Made by a program: the position numbers and the translations under genes. The notes under the pieces are model-generated. The model had not been told where the DNA came from and did no database searches. It worked only from the letters and a program-made list of their open reading frames with translations. This document shows positions 20,975-32,744 of a stretch of 64,000 bases of DNA, in pieces. Each line of letters begins with the position of its first letter. Within the stretch, counting starts at the first letter, position 1. This stretch comes from Vanilla planifolia (taxonomy: Eukaryota > Streptophyta > Magnoliopsida > Asparagales > Orchidaceae): positions 14,851,501 to 14,915,500 of the forward strand of contig CM043869.1 in assembly GCA_023846275.1 (NCBI GenBank), read 5' to 3'.

Positions 20975-21280
20975 TGTTAGCAAACTTTAATTTTTAAACG
21001 TTTGGTTAGCACTTTTTAAGTACTTATTAGCATATTTTAAGTATTTTGAGGATTTTTAGGGATTTTAAGTATTTTGAGGATTTTTAGAGATTAGAAACAA
21101 ACTTTTGAATTATGAGAAAAGATTTGGGAGATTAGATATTTTTCTTGGCTATAAATAGATGTAATTGGTTAATTGTGATTATGCAATTTTATGAATGAAA
21201 TATTCTTAGCTATTCTCTTCCTCTTCCTTAAATCTTTCGTTGTCATTTCCAAATTTCTTCCTACTCTTTTATTTCCATCA
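20975..21280 (+). repeat. 3' LTR of Copia element 2
   Basis: 306 bp, TGTTAGCA...TTCCATCA, followed by the target duplication AGCAT (21281-21285). It has one copy of the palindromic segment where the 5' LTR has two. Confidence 0.92.
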
Positions 21281-23189
21281 AGCATCTGCATGGAGATCAT
21301 CACTCGACCAAACTTGTTATTCCTCGACGAGCCAACAAGCGGACTCGATGGTGCCGCTGCCTTCCACTTCATGAGCCGGATCTGGCGCATGGCGGAAAGT
21401 GAGCGAATGACGGTGGTAGCTGCTGTGCACCAGCCGACTGCCGAGGTCTTTGATGTCTTCAGCTCGGTTTGCCTTCTTGCCTACGGGAGAACGGTCTTCT
21501 TTGGTCCGCCTGCTCACGCCGTAGAGGTGGGTTTTTTTTCCCCTTTATCTCGGTTGACTGCATTCAACTAATTTTATTGTTTATGATTTCAGTTCTTCGC
21601 GTCGAATGGTTTCCCCTGTCCGTCCCTCAAAAACCCCTCAGATCATTACCTCAGAACTATCAACAAGGATTTTGAGGGCGTAAGTTCATTCTTGCGATCT
21701 AATTTACCGATATATAACACAAGTTTCATCCCTTTCGATTCAATTTATTTCTTAAGCAGAACGTCGATGAAGATCCCAAAGATAATACACTCTTGTCTAC
21801 AACAGATGCAATTGAAATTCTTGTCAAATCTTATCCTTCAACTGCGACTAGTCAACAAGCACTGCTGCAGATTTCCAACATACGTAAAACGGTAACAAAT
21901 TGATGTCTAACCCATTTTCAAGACTTATAAATAGTTCTTATGCCTTATATATCTTGCATGACTTGTTGCTTCTAGGTTGGAGATATTTCGAAAAAGAGAA
22001 CGCAAACGAGGTTGGTAATGCAGTGTCTAGTCCTCACAAGAAGATCGTTCATTAACATGTTTAGAGATTTGGGCTACTATTGGCTGCGTCTTGGCATATA
22101 TGTTGCTGTTTCCCTATGTGTTGGCACGATTTATTACCAAGTCGGCCATAGTTTTGGCTCAATACAGGTTCTAGCTTATTTTATTTTCCAAGTTTTGCTA
22201 TAATACACATTCACCATTTCTCAATAATGAAGCAAGCATATGTGCTTCACATACTAATTTTCAGGCCAGAGGCTCTATGCTTATGTTCATAGCAGCATTT
22301 CTCACCTTCATGGCCGTTGGTGGATTCCCATCCTTTGTCGAGGAAATGAGGGTGAGCTAACTTTTAAAACAAATTTGTTAAAAGAAACGTGCTTAAAATA
22401 AAATATTTAATATATACAGAAGAAATAATTAAAAACAATTCTTTAAATAAATATCTATTTTGTTTGTTATAGTAATTAGACGATTTCATGTACATCAATT
22501 TTTCTTAAGTTTTCTCTAGTAAATGACTTTTAGCTTGACAGATACTTGGAAGGGAGAGATTTAACGGTTACTATGATGTCACCGCTTTCACGTTAGCCAA
22601 TACTTTGTCTTCAACCCCTTACTTAGCAATAATCTCAGTTGTCCCTGGAGCCATTGCCTACTACCTAGTGGGACTACAAAGCAGCATAGACCAATTTATC
22701 TACTTTGTCCTCGTGCTGTTTGCGTGCATGATGCTTGTCGAAGGCCTCATGATGACTGTCGCAAGTATTGTCCCAGACTTTCTAGTGGGAATAATCACCG
22801 GCGCCGGTATCCAGGGCGTCATGATGCTCAATGGCGGCTTCTTTCGGCTGCCACATGACTTGCCAAAAACAGTTTGGAGATACCCTATGTATTATATTTC
22901 TTTTCATAAATATGCATTTCAAGGATTCTACAAGAATGAGTTCATGGGACTCACCTTTCCTAATAATAAGATAGGTGAACTTCCAACCATCACAGGAGAG
23001 CAGATATTGAGGGATACATGGCAGGTGGAGATGGGTCATTCAAAGTGGGTTGATCTAGCTATTTTATTTGGAATGACGATCTTTTATAGGATCTTGTTAT
23101 TGGTCATTATGAAGGCATGGCCTAAGATGAAAGGATACATGACAAGGTTGCCCAGAGAGTCCACGTCTGTTTCCTCTACCTACCCTTGA

Positions 23190-24141
23190 TTCCGTTAATG
23201 CCCTGTTTTGGTTTATGGCTTCTTACAAAGTAATAATAAAAACCATGATGTGATCATTGTGTTGGTTTATATCATTGTAATGCTATGGTTCATGTAAGAT
23301 TTGAGAAAAATTTAATAATAATTGAAGGAAAAGTGATCATTGTAGTTTGTATATTTTATTAAGAATACTCTAATACTTTGAAATCAATCAATTGTTTGCT
23401 TATATTGTATTAACTATAATTAAACTAAGCTTTGTTTGCATGATCAACAGATGCAAACCTAGATACCTTATAATGGACATTACATGAAAAGTTTATAAAC
23501 GTATTTTTATTTTGAAAAGCTAGTCAATGCCTAATTTTTAGTTTCGAAAAATACGACAGTTTATAATATTAAATGACAAGGTTTAAGGAAAATGATTATA
23601 GGTGAAATATGCAATTTATGAACATGGTTACAAAAAACAATAATTCTTTAAGACAAACACGCAATGCATATGTTAAAAAAATATATTTATTTAAAAAATC
23701 TACTAAATAGATAGAAGTTAATAATTATTAAATTAAATAAGTGTTTGTTTTTTACATGTCAAAAAAATAAATATGTCATCCAAAAGATATCAAAATTTAT
23801 TAAATATTTTTTTATAATTTTTATTTTTTACTACTTGTATTGAACTCTTTTTTAAAAATCAATGTAAATAAAAAAAGATTTTGACCATCTTAATATAATT
23901 TAACAATAAAGTTATTTTTTTTCAATCTTATTTTGAATACTTGCGTAAAATAAATTCATGAAAAAACTGATTATCTATAAAATGTTTTTACTTATTATTA
24001 AGTTTATACAAATAGTTTTATTATCACAAATTAAAAAATTTCAAAGAAATTTTCTCTCCCAAAAATAGATAAGAATATAGTATTAATAGAAAATTTTTAA
24101 AATAAACTTATACATCAAAAATAATATTTGGTACGGAAATT
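23190..24141 (+). other. 3' flank of relic B fused to intron 1 of relic C
   Basis: Up to about 23670 this matches the 3' flank of the whole gene (54327-54820), including an AATAAA near 23234. From about 23680 it matches the last 400 bases of intron 1 (compare 10110-10490 and 51590-51990). So the end of one gene copy is joined to the middle of the next, and the start of relic C is missing. There is no other gene here. Confidence 0.7.
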
Positions 24142-24811
24142 GAAGATTGGCATCGATTCTCCGACGAACTGACAAATACTACTCGACGGCCAGAAGCGGG
24201 CCCTGGCTTGTGGCACCTCCGTAATATAATGTTCTACGAAAAATATAAGTAAAAGAGTAACTTTAAAGTAGACCGTACACGCAGTGAATCTATGGTCGAG
24301 GTTGTTTAAGGCTTATGTGACCCAAGAAGACGTCCTGATGACGACAGTGACGGTGAGGAAAGCGGTGCAGTACGCCGCAGAGCTGCAACTGCCTTCCTCG
24401 ATGGGTCGAGCAGCAAAGATGCAGCGGGCAGAGGAGACACTGTAGGAGATGGGACTCACGGGGGTTGCTGGAGTCCGCATTGGCTGGCGGGTGACGATGG
24501 GGATAAGCGGGGGGCAGAAGAGGAGGGTCAGCATCTGCATAGAGATCATCACTCGACCAAAGTTGTTATTCCTCACGAGCCAACAAGCGGACTCGATAAT
24601 GCCGCTGCCTTCCACGTCATGAGCCGGATCTGGGGCATAGAGGAAAGTGAGCGAATGACGGTGGTAGCTGCTGTGCACCAGCCGACTGCCGAGGTCTTTG
24701 TTGTCTTCGGCTCGGTTTGCCTTCTTGCCTACGGGAGAACGGTCTTCTTTGTCCCGCCGGCTCACGCCGCAGACGTGGGGTTTTTTCCCCATTATCTCAG
24801 TTGATTATGAT

Positions 24812-25195
24812 TGTTGAAAGAAGATACCTCTAAATAACAACAGAGTTTTAAGGTAAAGAGAAGATGAGCAAAGTGAAGAGAATAAAATTTAAATTTTTTT
24901 CACTCAAACATGAAACACTTCTTTCTCTTCATTCTTCACACTCAAATGACATGTTACAATCATTTATATAGACTATTAAGAAACTTCTGGACTTGAACTA
25001 ATTTCGACTATGACTAATAATCGATTTTGACTACTACTTGACCAATAACTAATTTTGACAACACTTAATTTAGTGACCAACAACTAAATTTGACCACAAC
25101 TAATACATGACCATAACTAATTTTGACCATAATAATTTCATGACACATTTATGCAAACTTTGTTTTTTTTTTTCAATTAAGTTCATTTTCTAATA
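24812..25195 (-). repeat. 3' LTR of Copia element 3
   Basis: 384 bp, from 'tgttgaaagaag' to 'tctaata' on the + strand, with ATGAT outside on the left. It contains repeated 'aactaattttgacca' words. Confidence 0.88.
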
Positions 25196-27920
25196 CCCCT
25201 TCTTGAACTTAATTGTCTTCCATCTATCATTCCAAGTAAACTCCTGAATTTGTTGAAAAGATCCACCCAAGTGGTTTAGTGAAAATATCAGCTACTTGAT
25301 CATGCGTCTTTACATATGTTAACTCCACATCTTTGTTCTTCATGTGCTCACGAATAGAATGAAAGCGAATATCAATATGCTTGCACTTCCTGTGATATAT
25401 CAGATTCTTATCTTTATAAACCCGCTTTACACCAATGGATTTATATCCATTTGTTAAATTAGTAAGCTCCTATGTTTTGTTTTTTTTTTCAATAAAAACT
25501 ATCTCCTCATCCATAGTCTTCTTTCGTTTGTCATTTTTGATTGCATCATCAAAAGTAATAATTTCTTATTAGTAAAAAGACAAATAAGATTGAGAGGGCC
25601 AGTTACCCCATATAGATCATGAATGCTTCTAGTTCGTTGTGTTGTAGGACCATTTTTTTGACGCTACACATCACAACATATGATAACTTTCTTCTCTTTT
25701 GGTTCATAAAGCTTGTAAACATTAGATCTAGCATCATAGCTAATAAAAATACATGGAATGCTCTTGTCATCTAACTTGATCCTCTTTTGATCGGGTACAT
25801 GTGCATAAGTTAGCATCCAAAAATCTTAAGATGTGATACATTCGGTTTGAATCTGCTCCTTGCTTCTTTTGGAGTTAGTCTTTCCAAATTCTTTGTTGGA
25901 CATCTATTCAACAAGTAGACTACACAATTGACAGTTTCTGTCAAAAATTCGTTTGGTATTTCCTTAGTTTTTAGCATGCTTCAAACCGTGTCAAGTACGG
26001 TTCGATTTTTTCTTTATGCTACACCATTTTTGTTGAGGTGAATATGGTGCGGTTAATGTTCTCCAAATACCATGAGCTTTACAATATTCTTCAAACTCTT
26101 TAGATGTGAATTCACCTCCACAATTCGATCTTATAGCTACTTTGGTTTTTCACCAATACTTTAAACTCCTTGAATACTTGAAATACTTTTGATTTTTCTT
26201 TTAAGAAATATACCCATGATTTCCTACTAAAGTCATCAATAAATGTTAGAAAATAACGACAACCACCAAATAAAATTGGAGTAATTGATCCACAGATATC
26301 AGTATGAATAAGTTGAAGAGACTTGATTGTTTTATTGAAAGACTCATTTAGGAAACTTTTTCTTGGATGTTTTTCAACTATACATCCTTCACATATTTCA
26401 TTTGGTGCATTTATGTATGGAATCTCCTTCACCATTTTCTTGCTTGATAAAGTTTAAGTGCTCCAAAATTGACATGTCCAAATCTCAAATGTCATAGTCA
26501 AGAACTGTCCTTTATGCAAGCACTTAAATATTTAGTAACAACATGCTTAATATTGAGAATAAACATATAATTTTGCTTCATAGGAACATAAGTAATAAGT
26601 TTATTCTCCTTTCTTAAATAAATATTTTTATTTCTCATGTGTATGTCAAATCCCTTTTCCAATAGTTGTCTAAGACTAAGGATATTTATTTTCATCTCTA
26701 GAATATAATAAACATTAGAGATAAATTGTTGAGTACCATCTTTAAGTTAAATAAGAATTTTATCGATACCTTTTACTTCACCTTGGAAGCATCTCCAAAT
26801 GACATGGCCATCCATCGATTCATCTAGTTCCAAAAAGATGTCTTTATGTCCACACATATGATTGCTTGCTTTAGAGTTCAAGTACCATAAATTTTGACTT
26901 ATAGATTTTTCTTCTCTTCTTGCTAGCAAAAGTATTTTTTCTTCAACATTTTCCTTTTTAATGTAATTAACTTTCTCATGCACTTGATTAGAAAAATTTG
27001 ACCAATATTCTGAAGAAAAATGCCCATACTTATTACAATTGTAACATTTAATATTACTTTTATCATACCTTTTACCTCTTCCTTTTTGACTTTTTCCACC
27101 TCTATATTGGTTGAATTCTTCATTGCTATTGTAGTTACCATGACCTTGCCCACAACCATATATTCCATGGCCTCGAGCATTTCCACGACCACGTCCATGT
27201 CCACGGCCACGACCATGACTATCTTGACCGCTTTGTTCTTCTTGTGTTTCTTGCATTGTGAGGCTACTTTAAATAACGTGTTCCAATTGTTGTTTGTTTC
27301 TCCTTTGAATACAATGCTCATGGGCTTGAAGTGAACCCATAAGCTCTTCAATTTTCATCATGTCCAAGTCTTTAGACTCTTCAATAGTCATCAGTACCTA
27401 GTCATACTCACTATGTAAAGATTGTAGAATTTTCTCCACCAATCGTTTGTCTTCAAAAGCTTCTTCATTTCTCTTTAGTTGATTTATTATTACTAGCACT
27501 CTTGTGAAATACTCTCAAATATTTTTTGATTCCTTCATTTGTAAGGCTTCAAATTCACCTCTTAAGGTTTGGAGATGTACCCTTTTTACTTTGTCGTCTC
27601 CTTTGTATGATTTTGCAAGATTTCCCAAGCTTACTTTGAATTATTTGCATTGGCCACCTTCTCAAATACGGCCTCATCTAAGCATTGATAAATGAAGAAA
27701 AGTGCTTTCTTATCTTTCTTTCTTAACCCTGCTAATGTTGTATTTTGATTTTGTGTAAGAATACCTTCATATTGAACCTCTTCATACCCTGTATCAACAA
27801 TCTCCCAAATGTCTTGACTTTCGAATAATGCTTTCATCTGTATACTCCAATTATCATAATTATTAGTAAGACGAGGGATAAGAAGTACATTACTTATCAT
27901 CTTTACACGATCTTTCTCTG

Positions 27921-27932
27921 GCTCTGATACCA
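27921..27932 (-). other. Primer binding site of Copia element 3
   Basis: TGGTATCAGAGC on the minus strand, as in the other two Copia elements. This fixes the orientation. Confidence 0.88.
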
Positions 27933-27935
27933 CTT

Positions 27936-28320
27936 TGTTGGAAGAAAATGCCTCTAAATAATAATAGAGTTTTAAGGTAAAGAGAAGATAAACAAAGTGA
28001 AGAGAATAAAAATTAAACTTTTTTCACTCAAACATGAAGCACTTTTTTTCTTAATTTTTCACACTCAAATAACATGTTAGAACCATTTATATAGACTGTT
28101 AAGAAACTTCTCGACTTATACTAACTTTGACCACAACTAATAACTGATTTTGACTACTATATGATCAATAACTAATTTTTACCACAACTAATTTTATGAC
28201 TAACAACTAAATTTGACCATAACTAATACATAATAATAACTAATTTTGACCATAATAATTTCATGACACATTCATGCAAACTAACTTTGACTTTTTTTCA
28301 ATTAAGTTCATTTTCTAATA
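27936..28320 (-). repeat. 5' LTR of Copia element 3
   Basis: 385 bp, the partner of 24812-25195. It is followed by the target duplication ATGAT (28321-28325), where intron 3 of relic C resumes. Confidence 0.88.
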
Positions 28321-28514
28321 ATGATTTCAGTTCTTCACGTCGAATGGTTTCACCTGTCAATCCCTCAAAACCATAAGTGTCGAACTAAGAAAACTAAATA
28401 AAATTATGCATATCAAAGATAACTAAGCTAAAGAAATCATAATGAGTCATATTAGTATATTCAAGCATAAAATAATATAATATTTTTATAGTTATTTAAT
28501 TTCTCTTTATATTT

Positions 28515-29570
28515 CAGTCACTTAGTACATAGTTATGTTATGTTTACTTACATTGTAATGGTTAGTATGCAATCTTATTTATTTACAACAATCATAGGTG
28601 TTTGTTTTTTTTTTTTGACAAACTCTAAGTAATACCCTCATAGAAGAGGATGAGTGTCTTGGGATGACACATATTATGTACTATTTCGAAACAATATTCC
28701 TCTATGTGTGGCTCGCGATTATATCTTTGGAACTTAAAGTATCAATATCCTTTATGTTGAGGGGCAATGATAATGATGTTCTAGGAGTATATTAAAATCG
28801 TTTGCTATTCACCATAGTGTATAAATATTTTTTTTGGAGTATTCTTCACCCTTGATTATAGTTTTTTTTTGTTTATCAATTCTCAAGTATAAAAGGCACG
28901 TTCACTTTTATTGTCTTGTAACACTTGACAGAGAAACTAACTTTAAATTCTTTGACCAATGAAGTTGTATCAACCAAATATTGACAAGTTTTTAATTAAA
29001 TTTTGTCAAATCAATTGACTTTAAAGACTCTATTTTTCCATGCTTAATATTATAGTCTCATTCATATTCTAATAAAAACATAATCTTTATTTCAAGAAAC
29101 TATTGTGCAAAAAGACAAAAAAAACATAAGAATACAATAGTTATTTTTAACAAAGAGATTTCATCATATCACTTGTAACCTCATAGAATATGAATTTTTT
29201 GTATTCTTGTACATTTTTAAGGTGAACTCAATTCAATTTTATTAAAGCAATGTTGTCAAATAGAAATTAATATTTTTCTCTCAAACAAGTCTTTTTTGGA
29301 AAAAATATTACATATGTGTGAATATAGTTGTGATGTGAAGAACTTTTATTCAATCAATCTAATTTAAAGGCTCAAAAATTTGTTCAAAGTTCAATGTTCT
29401 AAAAGCTGAAAAAAGAGTTTCAAATTGATCACATGATTTTTGTTTATGTTTATTATTTAGATAAATATTTTAACCTATGTATTTCATTAGAAAGAACTTG
29501 GTCAATATCAAACAAATTGTTTTTGAAACTTGTAATTATTATTTAGATAAATACATGGTTGAGAAATTGT
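28515..29570 (+). repeat. Array spacer repeat, copy 1
   Basis: Matches 46115-47250 and, split by a solo LTR, 30680-30911 plus 32745-33590. Landmarks are 'cttatttatttacaa(c/t)aatcataggtg', 'ttgaggggcaatgataatgatgt', 'caatgaagttgt' and 'ttctaaaagctgaaaaaa'. It is non-coding 5' flank material of the ABCG unit. No gene seen. Confidence 0.65.
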
Positions 29571-29689
29571 TGAAAGAAAGATACCTCTAGGAGTTTTAAG
29601 TTAAGAAACCCAATCCAACCCAACTTCTTCAGCACAAAAGTTAACAAATGTTATGCCATCTTAAACTACTAATAAAGAGCAATCCTTAC

Positions 29690-30340
29690 CTTTTATCTTT
29701 TAAAATAAAAAAAAAGTTCTATTTATAATTATTTATATTATCTCTAAAGATAATCAAGACATCAACTTTAAAGTTTCTTAAGAAGTCCTTAATGGTCGAT
29801 ATGATCATTTAGTGATTTGACCAAACTTAGATTACCTTTAGCTCAAAAGATCTTCCTTCTTTCGACAACTCTTATGATAATGTTATAGTCATCTCTGAGG
29901 TTGATCGCTAATATAAAAGTTGTCAAATGGTTATTAACATTTGCACCTCTACAAATTTTTTATTTGTCGATGCCCTTAATAAAATTGAAATTAGTTGGAG
30001 CCTTCTTCCATCCACTAGCTCTCTTGATGCTTCTTAAGAGAAACCACAAAAAATAGAGGAAATTATCACACTACAATTACATTAGGAAACTTTTTTTTGT
30101 CTTATTGATGTATATTTTTTACTTTCACGTGGAAGTAATATTTTGGCTTTATAACATCATCCTCAATCAATCAATAATAAAAAAATTTGGGATGATAATT
30201 TTGACCATAAAATTATGTGTAAAACATAACTCTCTAATGAGTGTTATTCTAGTTCAAGGAGATCTTTTACAATGAGTATTGAATTACTTAAAAAACAATA
30301 AAAGGTATGCTTAAGCCCTTAATCTTGATTATTGACCTTT
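29690..30340 (+). mobile_element. Very old Ty3/gypsy fossil (protease region), copy 1
   Basis: Matches 60130-60740 over several hundred bases, for example 'gataatgttatagt(c/a)atct' and 'ttgat(c/t)gctaatat'. The other copy still shows a retropepsin-like reading. This copy is heavily broken, with no useful open frame. No LTRs were found around it. Confidence 0.5.
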
Positions 30341-30679
30341 TCGATAGAGTACCAATATCTCTCTTTTTATCTCTCTCTTTCTCTTGATTGTATGTATATA
30401 TTTCAAAAACCAAAATATTTTTTCTCATCTTAACAAATTAGAAAGGGTAGCCATCTTGAGACTTTTGGTAAAGTATGTTGATATCTTTGATTAGAACCAT
30501 CATATATGTTAAGGATACATGATTTATTATCATAGATTTCTAAATATAAATGTTGATATTATTTGTAAACAAGAAAAGTTTTTTTTTCATTCTTTTCAAC
30601 TATATTTTATTTACAAATTTATTCTCCAACCATTCAAGGCTCTATTGATTAAGTTCCCAATGTCTTTAGCAAATAAGTT

Positions 30680-30911
30680 TGCCTTCTTCCAACAAACTCT
30701 AAGTATTACCTTCATAGAAGAAGAAGAGTGTGTTGGGATGATTCATATTGTGGACTCTTTTGAAATAATATTCCTACCTTTGTGGCCCATCCTTGGAACA
30801 TAAAGTACCACTATCCCTTACATTGAGGGGCAATGATAATGATGTCCTAAGATGATATCAAAATTTTGGATCCAATATTGCCTCCTCTTCACCATTGTTT
30901 ATAGATATTTT
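30680..30911 (+). repeat. Array spacer repeat, copy 2, left part
   Basis: Matches 28600-28830 and 46200-46440 ('caacaaactc', 'accttcatagaagaaga', 'ttgaggggcaatgataatga'). It is cut by the solo LTR at 30912 and continues at 32745. Confidence 0.65.
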
Positions 30912-32744
30912 TGTTGGAAAATGCCGGTAACAAGAGGGGGGGGGGGGGGGTGAATTGATCCGTTCACAATAATAAAACGTAACAATGTAAATTAAAAGTT
31001 TGAATATGTTCGTTTAATAAATAAAATAGCAAGGCACACAATTTCAAGTGGTTCGGCAAAACCTTTGCCTACGTCCACCCCCAGCTAACCTAGCCGGGCT
31101 TCACTACTAATCCAATGCCTTTTGCCTAACCGGCAGGTAGGTCAAAAACCCTTACAACACCCAATCACAAGATTGGTCAAACACAACTACAATAGCTTAG
31201 TTTTCACAACCAAGAGCACAATACACCGTCGTCGTCAATTTTTGGCAACAAAATTTTCTTAAACAAAATTAAAATTCCACAGACCCTACAAAGTGTGAAA
31301 CAAAGTGGCACAAAAAAAAAATTATTCTTCGAAATTAAAATTGAAATAACCCAAACGCACTTCTGAACGCGCTTTCCAAACAGGACAAAAACCAAATCGC
31401 GTTCGCGAAGGCGTTGTTCTGTTTTCGTGCGGAAGAAGCGTTTTGGAGAAATTTTAGTTTGAAATTTGACTCAACAAAAATTCGATACTGATAAGTTGTA
31501 TTCAGAAAAGCTAATAGAGATTCCAAGGCGTGTAACAACAATCAAATTCGTTGAAGATTGGTCCGAAAAATCAAGATCGGCGAAACTTGGATAACGGAAA
31601 AGATTTGCAGTAAATTCAACCTCAATTCAAGTAGCTAAGCAGAGTATGAGGTGTAGTTGAGTAAGCAATAGTAAATAGAAACGAAGAGGGATGAAACCGT
31701 GCGAATTTGAAGCAAGAAGAGCGCGTTTTCGTTTCGGCCCGAGAAGGCTGAGGAAGACGATGAACAGTAATTCCAGTGATTTTTATCCGTCTCTGCAGGG
31801 ATTTTTCCAATTCTTTTTCTAACCAAAATCCCTCGAATTCAATCCTTCTTATAGAAGGAGATCGAGCAATTGATCGTTGGTTCCAACGGCTAGAAGAGGG
31901 GAAGAAAATAATTTAAAAAATATATAGCCGTTGCGCCGGAAAAGATGAGAAGGGACGCCGAAAAAAAATAGCACGCTTTTTAGTCCCACATTGGCTATTG
32001 GTAGGGAGAAGTGGCGCATATAAGAGTTCACTTCTCTATTATCTTCAGTCGAAAATATTGGGGTTGGCTGCCCCCTGGTGTGGTTGGGAAGTCATTACCC
32101 AAGCCGACCTGTTTAGAGCATAATGGGTCAACTATGACCTGAACCCGAATTAGGAACTCTGGCTTGCGGATGCGCCCTTCTAGTCGTCCCCTTAGGTTCA
32201 CGCCTGGCCGGTTCGGCTTGGTTCCGGTTCAGCGTTTAACCGAACCCCCTTTTTTTAATTTTGCGTAAAGCGAAAATCGGAAATAAAATTTCGAAAACGC
32301 TTTAATAAATAATAATAATTATATTTTTATTTAAACCAAAATGAATATGGTGTAAAATGTTGATTATACAAGTCAAGGACTTGTTTAATCACAACACCTT
32401 CTTAAATGTAAGCCTCATACGCAGAGTTGCACTAATACGATAAATAAAATCGTATGGTACAACCCTTAGGTAATTGAAACTTGAAAAATACATTTATAAT
32501 GTGCCACACAAATAAAGTTGTAGGTTTTACATTGTGCCCCAAAAAAAACTTATACACCTCCATAATAGCTGTCACACCATTTGGAGTACCAATGGCTGCT
32601 TATCACGATCAAAGTTGTTGATAACTTCTTTCAATCATCTTCCAAGTCACTCTAATACTGTAACAAATACTCAAGCAAACAATTAGAACAATAATATACT
32701 GTTTTGTTATCATCAAATTATCATTTAGGCCATGGGGTGTAACA
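30912..32744 (-). mobile_element. Solo LTR, Ty1/copia SIRE/Maximus-like (copy 2)
   Basis: 1.83 kb on the minus strand. On its own strand it starts TGTTACACCCCATGG and ends CCAACA, and it is flanked by the 5-bp direct repeat ATTTT (30907-30911 and 32745-32749). The + strand G15 run at 30936-30950, then 'ccaagtggttcgg' and 'ctacgtccacccccag' near 31050, mirror the 3' end of the solo LTR at 1606-3536. A GC-richer centre is present around 32050-32250. No internal part is present, so this is a solo LTR. It lies inside array spacer copy 2. Confidence 0.82.

Larger units (their letters stand above)
17643..21280 (+). mobile_element. Ty1/copia element 2, short, broken
   Basis: Fossil element on the plus strand, inserted in exon 3 of ABCG relic B. 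The target duplication is AGCAT (17638-17642 and 21281-21285). The LTRs are 17643-17995 and 20975-21280. Parts in order: tRNA-Met primer site, gag (about 18.1-18.8 kb), zinc-knuckle region, protease and integrase (about 19.0-20.3 kb), remains of the RT/RNase H part, and a purine tract. It belongs to the same family as the element at 4011-7694 and is of similar reduced size, so the pair probably moved with help from a complete relative. The LTRs differ at about seven sites over the shared length, by eye. It is broken, in a few places, and not autonomous. Confidence 0.93.
3770..23189 (+). pseudogene. ABCG relic B: 8-exon half-transporter gene with two Copia insertions and one LINE
   Basis: Copy of the ABCG gene found whole at 49284-54326. 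Exons by comparison: 1 at 3770-4010 plus 7700-7807, 2 at 17249-17328, 3 at 17419-17642 plus 21286-21526, 4 at 21593-21679, 5 at 21760-21891, 6 at 21976-22167, 7 at 22265-22351, 8 at 22542-23189. The start codon is ATA, and about 36 bases are missing early in exon 1. Walker A reads GPSGCDKSM instead of GPSGCGKST, which should abolish nucleotide binding. Exon 1 is split by a minus-strand Copia element and exon 3 by a plus-strand Copia element placed between the signature (ISGGQKRR, just before) and Walker B ([13 protein letters not shown], just after). LINE 1 lies in intron 1. Apart from these, the frame stays open to the stop at 23189, so it decayed recently. It cannot make a transporter; a transcript of the 3' half is conceivable but not shown. 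Confidence 0.85.
24812..28320 (-). mobile_element. Ty1/copia element 3, old and broken
   Basis: Minus-strand fossil in intron 3 of relic C. The target duplication is ATGAT (24807-24811 and 28321-28325). The LTRs are 24812-25195 and 27936-28320. On the element's strand it begins TATTAG and ends CAACA, a TA...CA pair instead of TG...CA in both LTRs. Parts: tRNA-Met primer site, gag (about 27.9-27.3 kb), an RG-rich and zinc-knuckle stretch (about 27.25-26.9 kb), protease and integrase remains (about 26.9-26.1 kb), and RT scraps (about 25.9-25.3 kb). It belongs to a different family from elements 1 and 2. The LTRs differ at about one site in nine by eye, so it is clearly older. It is broken in many places. 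Confidence 0.9.
24142..28374 (+). pseudogene. ABCG relic C: exons 2, 3 and part of 4, with a Copia insertion in intron 3
   Basis: Exon 2 lies at about 24142-24220, exon 3 at 24311-24774, and an exon 4 scrap at 28330-28374. The exon 2 acceptor AG present in the other copies (ttgcag or tgtag) is missing. Exon 3 has a TAG in place of a CAG codon (ACACTGTAGGAG), and one base is missing in Walker B (cctcacgag instead of cctcgacgag). Copia element 3 sits in intron 3, just before the exon 4 acceptor, and exon 4 breaks off after about 45 bases. Exon 1 and exons 5-8 are absent. It is clearly dead, and more diverged from the whole gene than relic B. Confidence 0.85.

Noticed and set aside
30519-30803. 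94-codon open frame rich in F and I
   Set aside because: It lies partly in the array spacer repeat, and the matching copies at 28.6 and 46.2 kb are not open, so it is not conserved as protein.
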